A stretch of 6,818 nt of DNA from assembly GCA_030433225.1 (NCBI GenBank), contig JAUIMD010000108.1, forward strand, positions 1-6,818. Reading direction: 5' to 3'. Positions 1 through 4,743 of this stretch are shown piece by piece. The notes beneath the pieces are model-generated. The model saw nothing but the letters and a program-made list of their open reading frames with translations, ran no database searches and was not told where the DNA came from. This DNA comes from Bacteroidia bacterium. Lineage in GTDB: Bacteria > Bacteroidota > Bacteroidia > Bacteroidales > UBA5342. Each line of letters starts with the position of its first letter. Within the stretch, counting starts at the first letter, position 1. A program made the translations under genes and the position numbers.

Positions 1-912
1 GTAAAAAACGGCACCAATTATGCCACCGGAAAAAAAGGCTCGCCCCTGGATTTCATAACGTTCCATGCCAAAGGAAGTCCTAAAGTGGTGGACGGAATTG
101 TGCAAATGAACATGGGCGCCCAGTTAAACGACATTGAAAAAGGTTTTCAGATAGTGGCTTCCTATCCCGAATTTAAAGACCTCCCCATTGTTATCGGAGA
201 ATCGGATCCCGAGGGATGTGCCGCCTGTTCCGAAGCAGATTATCCACACAATGCCTACCGTAACGGTACCATGTATTCCAGCTACACCGCGGCCTCCTTT
301 GCCCGCAAATATGCCCTTGCTGATGCCTACGGAGTAAACTTGCTGGGGGCCGTTACCTGGGGGTTCGAGTTTGAAGATCAACCGTGGTTTGCCGGCTTCA
401 GAGACATGGCCACAAACGGCGTAAATAAAGCGGTTTTAAATGTTTTTCGCATGTTCGGGATGATGACCGGCTACCGCGTGGCCGTGCAAAACGAGCAGGC
501 GTATACCTACAACTCCATCATACAAAATGGGGTGCGCGGCCTAAAGCCCGATTTGCATGCCCTGGCCTCAGCGGATAAAAATTCGGCATGCGTAATGGTA
601 TGGAATTACCACGATCAAAACAAGGACATTGGCAAAATGGATTCCCTCACCTTACACATAAAAGGCCTGCCCGATAAGGAGGTATTGCTGGAGCATTTTT
701 CCATTGATCAAAAAAATAGCAATGCGTACACCCTGTGGCTTAAAATGGGCAAACCCCAAAACCCCGATGCCAATCAAATACAACAATTGCAGGCGGCAGG
801 GCAGTTGCACATGGCCACTTCACCTCAATGGGTGAAGCCGCAAAACGGAGCATTGCTCCTGCCTATGCAGTTGGAACGACAAGCCGTTTCCCTCTTACGA
901 TTTACCTGGTAA
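1..912 (+). CDS. GH39 family glycosidase, probable beta-xylosidase (C-terminal part, 5' end outside window)
   Basis: Frame 1 is open from the first base to a TAA at 910-912, giving 303 residues of a gene that starts upstream; the GTG at 85 is internal, since conserved sequence lies before it. Family GH39 retaining enzymes release xylose from xylo-oligosaccharides (other members act on iduronides or arabinosides). Seen here: a GSPLDFITFHAKG segment at residues 13-25, typical of a late strand of the GH39 barrel, and PIVIGESDPEGCAAC with E67 (bases 199-201) in the place of the catalytic nucleophile. A WGFEFEDQPWFAGF stretch follows, then a beta-rich C-terminal domain ending LLRFTW. The acid/base Glu would lie before the window. 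C73 and C76 form a CxxC close to the nucleophile. No sorting domain follows, so periplasmic rather than T9SS-secreted location is inferred. The family call is fairly firm; xylose specificity is inferred from family and neighbour. Confidence 0.82.
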   Translation, partial: VKNGTNYATGKKGSPLDFITFHAKGSPKVVDGIVQMNMGAQLNDIEKGFQIVASYPEFKDLPIVIGESDPEGCAACSEADYPHNAYRNGTMYSSYTAASFARKYALADAYGVNLLGAVTWGFEFEDQPWFAGFRDMATNGVNKAVLNVFRMFGMMTGYRVAVQNEQAYTYNSIIQNGVRGLKPDLHALASADKNSACVMVWNYHDQNKDIGKMDSLTLHIKGLPDKEVLLEHFSIDQKNSNAYTLWLKMGKPQNPDANQIQQLQAAGQLHMATSPQWVKPQNGALLLPMQLERQAVSLLRFTW

Positions 913-943
913 AACGTACTTTTTCACGCAGCTCCTGTTCAAT

Positions 944-972
944 TCCGGGGGGAGAATTCCCCATTATCCGGA
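944..972 (+). terminator. Possible weak terminator or mRNA 3'-end hairpin after GH39
   Basis: TCCGG (944-948) pairs with CCGGA (968-972), and directly inside it GGGGA (949-953) pairs with TCCCC (958-962) around a GAAT loop, leaving ATTAT (963-967) as a bulge. It lies 31 bases after the GH39 stop, where a terminator is expected. No T-run follows, so this is at best a non-canonical terminator or a stabilising 3' structure. Confidence 0.25.
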
Positions 973-1044
973 CAATGTTACTATGCTCCTAATTTTCGTA
1001 CCGTATTTACCAATGCCATTCCCACCGTTCGCCCACCTTTGCTT

Positions 1045-1074
1045 TGTTGGATGCAGCCTGATGAGGGGCTACAC
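1045..1074 (+). repeat. Short dispersed repeat, copy 1
   Basis: TGTTGGATGCAGCC (1045-1058), then six bases, then GGGGCTACAC (1065-1074). A second copy lies inverted at 4684-4714 in the gap before the sensor gene. The two copies match at 13 of 14 and 9 of 10 positions, with spacers of 6 and 7 bases. Two conserved blocks with nearly equal spacing make chance unlikely. It could be a REP-like intergenic element or a shared regulator-binding site. No transposase lies nearby. Confidence 0.5.
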
Positions 1075-1077
1075 CCT

Positions 1078-1105
1078 GTAAAAACAAAAGGAGGGTTGTT
1101 TTTAC
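1078..1105. repeat. Perfect 10-bp inverted repeat, candidate operator
   Basis: GTAAAAACAA (1078-1087) and TTGTTTTTAC (1096-1105) are exact reverse complements, separated by an 8-base purine-rich spacer AAGGAGGG. It lies about 260 bases before the GH3 start. The AT-rich stem with no T-run after it argues against a terminator in this direction; a dyad binding site for a regulator is possible. The symmetry is certain, the function unknown. The 9-mer GTAAAAACA also occurs at 4719-4727 before the sensor gene. Confidence 0.6.
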
Positions 1106-1169
1106 CGAACTGTATCCACGCTATTTGTTAATGGTTTCGCATCCTTAAGTAGAGCCTGTACATGCCATG

Positions 1170-1204
1170 CCGAAAGTTTGGGTTGAAAAAGAACCACCTT
1201 TCGG
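1170..1204. repeat. Imperfect intergenic hairpin
   Basis: CCGAAAG (1170-1176) pairs with CTTTCGG (1198-1204). Inside it GGTT (1181-1184) pairs with AACC (1192-1195) across a small internal loop, leaving a 7-base A-rich loop (1185-1191). No T-run follows. If the GH3 transcript starts upstream, this would be a leader structure about 160 bases before the ATG; otherwise it is a DNA-level dyad. Confidence 0.35.
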
Positions 1205-1365
1205 ATACCAGGTGTTTCAGCTTCCACAAATGCGATGAGAGCCTTTAAAACCACATTTTAATGCATAAAGCAAACAGGTAAATTATAAAGATCTACGCAA
1301 TACATGCGCGGATGATTACATTTTCCTGCACGTTTTGTGTGACAATTGAAAGAAAATTAAATCAG

Positions 1366-4300
1366 ATGAAAAAACTTTTTCGAAGTGCAATGGTGGTAGC
1401 CATTTTGGGGTACCAAAGCCTAAGTGTACATGCTGTAGAACCATACCAGGATACCAGCTTACCGGTAGAAGATCGGGTGAATGACCTGGTGTCAAAAATG
1501 ACATTGTCAGAGAAAATAGGACAGTTGGGCCACCAATCGCCGGCCCTGGCCAAATTTGGCCTGAAATCATACAACTATTGGAACGAAGCCCTGCATGGGG
1601 TGGCACGTGCCGGGTTGGCAACTTCCTTTCCGCAGGCCATTGCCTTGTCATCCACCTGGAACCCGGAATTAATGAAGGAAGTGGCAACGGCCATCTCGGA
1701 CGAAGCACGCATTAAAAACCGGAAAGAAGGGAAGGGGCTAACCTATTGGAGTCCAACAATAAATATGGCCCGTGATCCACGCTGGGGACGCTCCGAGGAA
1801 AATTATGGCGAAGACCCTTACCTGGCCGCTGAAATGGCTGTGAACTTTATCAAAGGGATGCAGGGCGATGATCCGCATTACCTGAAAACGGTGGCTACTT
1901 CCAAGCATTTTGCCGCCAACAACATCGAAGTTAACCGTACAGGAATTTCCTCTGAAGTGGACGAAAGAAGTTTGCGCGAATATTACCTACCGGCTTTTGA
2001 AGCCACCGTGAAAGAGGGCGGTGTGTACTCTTTAATGAGTGCGTACAATGCGGTAAACGGGGTGCCGAGTCCTGCTCACCGCACCTTGCTGACCCACATT
2101 TTGCGCAATGAGTGGGGCTTTGACGGATACGTAGTTTCTGATTGTGACGCTACTGAAAATGTTTATTCTCCCCATAATTATGTGGAAACTCTGGAGGCGG
2201 CCACCGCCTTATCGCTGGTGAACGGTACCGATTTAAACTGTGGAAGCACCGTTCAGGAGTATGCACAAAGTGCGTTGGATGCCGGTCTGATTACCGAAAA
2301 AGACATTGATAAGGCCTTAAAACGGATTTTAAAAGCCCGCTTTTTATTGGGCGATTTTGATCCCTCATCCATGGTGCCTTATCACACCATACCGGATAGT
2401 CTTTTGGATGGAAAGCGCCACCGCGATCTGGCTTTGCATACCGCAAAAGAATCCATTGTGTTGCTGAAAAACGAGGCCTCCTTCTTACCCCTGAAGAAAA
2501 GCGAAATCAATAAAATAGCCGTAATTGGGCCCAACGCCAACGCCGTACAATTGGGGGGCTATAGTGGAAGCCCGTACATATCGGTTTCAGCCCTGCAGGG
2601 CATTGCCGATAAACTTGAGGTGAACATTGCCAACGGAAAATATGAGGCAGAACATTTTACCGCCAAAGTAGGGGGTATCCGTACCGAACCCTGTGATGAA
2701 GGCGGGAGCAACATTGGGTACATCAACAGTGGGAACTACGTAAATTTTCAGGTGGATTTTGGTGCCGGTAAGTCTAAAATTGATTTCCGGGTTGCCGGTG
2801 AAAACTCCGGAACCATAGAGGTTTTGGTAGATAGCCCGCGGGGAACATCCCTTGGAAAAGTGGAAGTACCATCCACCGGGGGATGGCAGGAGTGGACCAC
2901 CGTTACCCTTGATATTGCGCCACTGTCCGGCATGCAAAATGTATACCTGCGTTTCGGGGGAGGTTCTGGTTACCTGTTCAATCTCAATTGGTTTCAGGTG
3001 TACAACCCGGGCGATACCGACCCACTGGATGGTTCCGGAAAAATTGGCTTTGCCAGGGGCTGCGACATAAATGGCGACAAGGTGCAGGCCGAGTTTGACA
3101 AAGCGGTTGCGCTGGCAAAAAATGCCGATGTGGCTGTTGTGGTGTGTGGCACCGACTTAAGCGTTGCGGATGAATACGTCGACCGGCCGTCCATTGATTT
3201 GCCGGGGGCACAAAACGAATTAATACAGGCCGTTTTTGAGGCCAACCCAAATACCATTCTGGTTCTGGTAAACGGTTTTTCGCTCGCCATTAACTGGGCA
3301 CAGGAAAACGTGCCCGCTATCCTGTCCACCTGGTACAACGGGCAGGCACAGGGTACGGCATTGGCCGAGGTACTTTTTGGCGATTACAACCCTGCCGGAC
3401 GATTAACCACCACCTGGTATGCCGCGCTGGAAGATTTGCCCGATATGCATGATTACAACATACGCAACAACCGTACGTATATGTATTTTGAGGGCGAGCC
3501 TTTGTATCCGTTTGGGTTTGGACTCAGCTACACCGACTTTACATACAGCAATCTGTCGTTTGGCAATGTGTCCCTGCAACCCGGCGATTCCATTGCCATT
3601 AGTGTGGACGTAAGCAATGCAGGCGAAGTGGATGGCGACGAAGTTGTACAATTGTATGCGCATACGCAATCGGCTTTGGAACGCCCTAAAAAAGAGCTGA
3701 AGGGCTTTAAGCGGGTGGCCTTAAAAGCTGGTGAAACCCAAACGGTAACCTTTTGGCTGAAGCATGAGGCTTTACGCTACTACGATACCGATAGCCGGAC
3801 CTTTAAAGTGGAAGATGGTAAGGTGGATATTTGGATAGGTGCATCGGCGGAAGACATTCGGGTAACGGGCGAAATTACAACCACTGCTGCTACCGTAGCC
3901 GAAACCTATCGCCAAAATCCCTACGATGTATTGCAGGCCGAACACCTGGAAGGAAAATCGGCCCAGGCAGGTTTTGTGGGTATACCCGAAGGCAGCATGA
4001 GCGTTAAATTAGCCGGATCTGGCAGCTACCTTGTCTTTAAAAATGTGGATTTTACGGGAGAAATCGATACCCGCTTTGCAACAGTGCTTTCGTCGGTTGC
4101 AGGGGGAACGCTGGACATTGTGCTGGATAGCCCCGATGGTACCGTTGCAGGCACCTTACCCATTGCCCCTACGGCCGACTTGCAGACGTATACGTTCCAA
4201 ACCTGCGAAATTGCCGATATTGACGGTATACGGGATGTATACCTGGTATACCGGGGGGCGGAGGAAGGAATCTGCCAGGTTGACTGGTTTAGTTTTTCGG

Positions 4301-4608
4301 AAACGGTTACCGCCGTGGATCCCATCCATGAAACGAGTTTCAAACAGAGCCTGGAATGCAGCCTGTTCCCCAATCCATCCAGCAGTACCGTAACGCTTCG
4401 TATGAAATTGCCGCAACAGGCCGATTTACAAATTCGTTTGTATTCCATGGCCGGCAACCTGGTAGAGCAGGAAACGGTGAAAAACCTCAGCGGTTCCTAT
4501 CAATATGATTTTAATGCGGCACAAAATCCATTAAAAGCCGGCATGTACCTGGTGCGTTTGCGTACCGATGACTACAGCAAATCGCTGCTGTTTAGTATAC
4601 TGAATTAG
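1366..4608 (+). CDS. Secreted GH3 beta-xylosidase/beta-glucosidase with an inserted CBM6, a second CBM6-like module and a T9SS sorting domain
   Basis: Exo-acting retaining glycosidase of 1080 residues, probably releasing xylose from xylo-oligosaccharides. Start: ATG 1366 gives a clean signal peptide (residues 1-23, MKK start, cut after SVHA); the in-frame ATG at 1312 would put 18 poorly fitting residues before it. The leader is A-rich without Shine-Dalgarno. Domain order: GH3 barrel about 35-340, with YNYWNEALHGVA (about 70-80, typical of the beta-xylosidase branch), KHF at 180-182 and the nucleophile D259 in VVSDCDA. The GH3 C-terminal domain starts near 352, is interrupted by a CBM6 at about 425-546, and resumes to PFGFGLSYTDF (about 715-725), with the likely acid/base E603 in ADEYVDRPSIDLPG. 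An FnIII-like domain follows (about 734-827), then a second CBM6-like module (about 854-978) and a Por sorting domain (about 998-1080: LFPNPSSSTVTLRM, then GMYLVRL). The protein is thus exported by Sec and then T9SS to the surface or medium. It is a monocistronic candidate, since a strong terminator follows. Beta-glucosidase or arabinofuranosidase activity cannot be excluded by sequence alone. Confidence 0.93.
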   Translation: MKKLFRSAMVVAILGYQSLSVHAVEPYQDTSLPVEDRVNDLVSKMTLSEKIGQLGHQSPALAKFGLKSYNYWNEALHGVARAGLATSFPQAIALSSTWNPELMKEVATAISDEARIKNRKEGKGLTYWSPTINMARDPRWGRSEENYGEDPYLAAEMAVNFIKGMQGDDPHYLKTVATSKHFAANNIEVNRTGISSEVDERSLREYYLPAFEATVKEGGVYSLMSAYNAVNGVPSPAHRTLLTHILRNEWGFDGYVVSDCDATENVYSPHNYVETLEAATALSLVNGTDLNCGSTVQEYAQSALDAGLITEKDIDKALKRILKARFLLGDFDPSSMVPYHTIPDSLLDGKRHRDLALHTAKESIVLLKNEASFLPLKKSEINKIAVIGPNANAVQLGGYSGSPYISVSALQGIADKLEVNIANGKYEAEHFTAKVGGIRTEPCDEGGSNIGYINSGNYVNFQVDFGAGKSKIDFRVAGENSGTIEVLVDSPRGTSLGKVEVPSTGGWQEWTTVTLDIAPLSGMQNVYLRFGGGSGYLFNLNWFQVYNPGDTDPLDGSGKIGFARGCDINGDKVQAEFDKAVALAKNADVAVVVCGTDLSVADEYVDRPSIDLPGAQNELIQAVFEANPNTILVLVNGFSLAINWAQENVPAILSTWYNGQAQGTALAEVLFGDYNPAGRLTTTWYAALEDLPDMHDYNIRNNRTYMYFEGEPLYPFGFGLSYTDFTYSNLSFGNVSLQPGDSIAISVDVSNAGEVDGDEVVQLYAHTQSALERPKKELKGFKRVALKAGETQTVTFWLKHEALRYYDTDSRTFKVEDGKVDIWIGASAEDIRVTGEITTTAATVAETYRQNPYDVLQAEHLEGKSAQAGFVGIPEGSMSVKLAGSGSYLVFKNVDFTGEIDTRFATVLSSVAGGTLDIVLDSPDGTVAGTLPIAPTADLQTYTFQTCEIADIDGIRDVYLVYRGAEEGICQVDWFSFSETVTAVDPIHETSFKQSLECSLFPNPSSSTVTLRMKLPQQADLQIRLYSMAGNLVEQETVKNLSGSYQYDFNAAQNPLKAGMYLVRLRTDDYSKSLLFSILN

Positions 4609-4627
4609 AATTACCTTGTGAACAATG

Positions 4628-4670
4628 AAGGCCCGCTTCTGCCATTTACTGGCGGAATGGGCCTTTTTTT
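4628..4670 (+). terminator. Rho-independent terminator of the GH3 gene
   Basis: AAGGCCC (4628-4634) pairs with GGGCCTT (4659-4665). Inside, TTCTGCC (4637-4643) pairs with GGCGGAA (4651-4657) with one T-G wobble around a 7-base loop. A run of seven T (4664-4670) follows. It starts 19 bases after the GH3 stop, so the sensor gene beyond it should have its own promoter. Confidence 0.9.
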
Positions 4671-4683
4671 CTATTTTCGTTAC

Positions 4684-4714
4684 GTGTACCCCCGGGGTGC
4701 GGCAGCATCCAACA
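4684..4714 (-). repeat. Short dispersed repeat, copy 2 (inverted)
   Basis: Read on the - strand, TGTTGGATGCTGCC (4714-4701), seven bases, then GGGGGTACAC (4693-4684), matching copy 1 at 1045-1074. This copy sits in the 73-base space between the GH3 terminator and the sensor ATG, so it overlaps the only place where the sensor promoter or leader can be. It contains a C/G-rich palindrome, ACCCCCGGGGT at 4688-4698. Confidence 0.5.
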
Positions 4715-4743
4715 GGAGGTAAAAACATTTCCTCGCTCAAGGC

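Larger units (their letters stand above)
913..1365. other. Long intergenic region upstream of the GH3 gene
   Basis: These 453 bases carry no convincing gene on either strand. Frame 1 stays open for 72 codons after the GH39 stop (to TAA at 1129-1131), but the product resembles nothing I recognise. The region holds a G-rich imperfect hairpin (944-972), one copy of a dispersed repeat (1045-1074), a perfect inverted repeat (1078-1105) and a second hairpin (1170-1204). The last 100 bases are AT-rich. TACATTTT at 1317-1324 is one base off the Bacteroidota -7 consensus TAnnTTTG and would give a short leader before the ATG at 1366, but no matching TTTG -33 element is visible, so I do not call a promoter. 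Such length suggests that the GH3 gene has its own regulated promoter. Confidence 0.6.

Noticed and set aside
913..1131. Frame 1 stays open for 72 codons after the GH39 stop, as if the protein once continued
   Set aside because: GH39 already ends with a normal-looking C-terminus (SLLRFTW), and the following translation shows no recognisable motif. An open stretch of this length is not rare enough by chance to call a pseudogene tail.
1245..1261. Small AT-only dyad TTAAAA-CCACA-TTTTAA
   Set aside because: Six A/T pairs in an AT-rich stretch are expected by chance and would not form a stable structure.
1312..1365. Upstream in-frame ATG for the GH3 gene
   Set aside because: It would place 18 residues before an otherwise complete signal peptide that begins with MKK at 1366.
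2994..3338. 114-codon open frame on the - strand inside the GH3 gene
   Set aside because: Antisense shadow of the GH3 C-terminal domain with low-complexity Ser/Thr/Ala composition.
4026..4457. 143-codon open frame on the - strand
   Set aside because: It lies entirely antisense to the second CBM6 and sorting-domain region of GH3, whose protein is clearly real; the antisense product has no recognisable domain.
4672..4679. TATTTTCG as a -7 promoter box for the sensor gene
   Set aside because: It is one base off TAnnTTTG, but it adjoins the terminator T-run, and no -33 TTTG is present at the right distance, so the support is too weak for a call.
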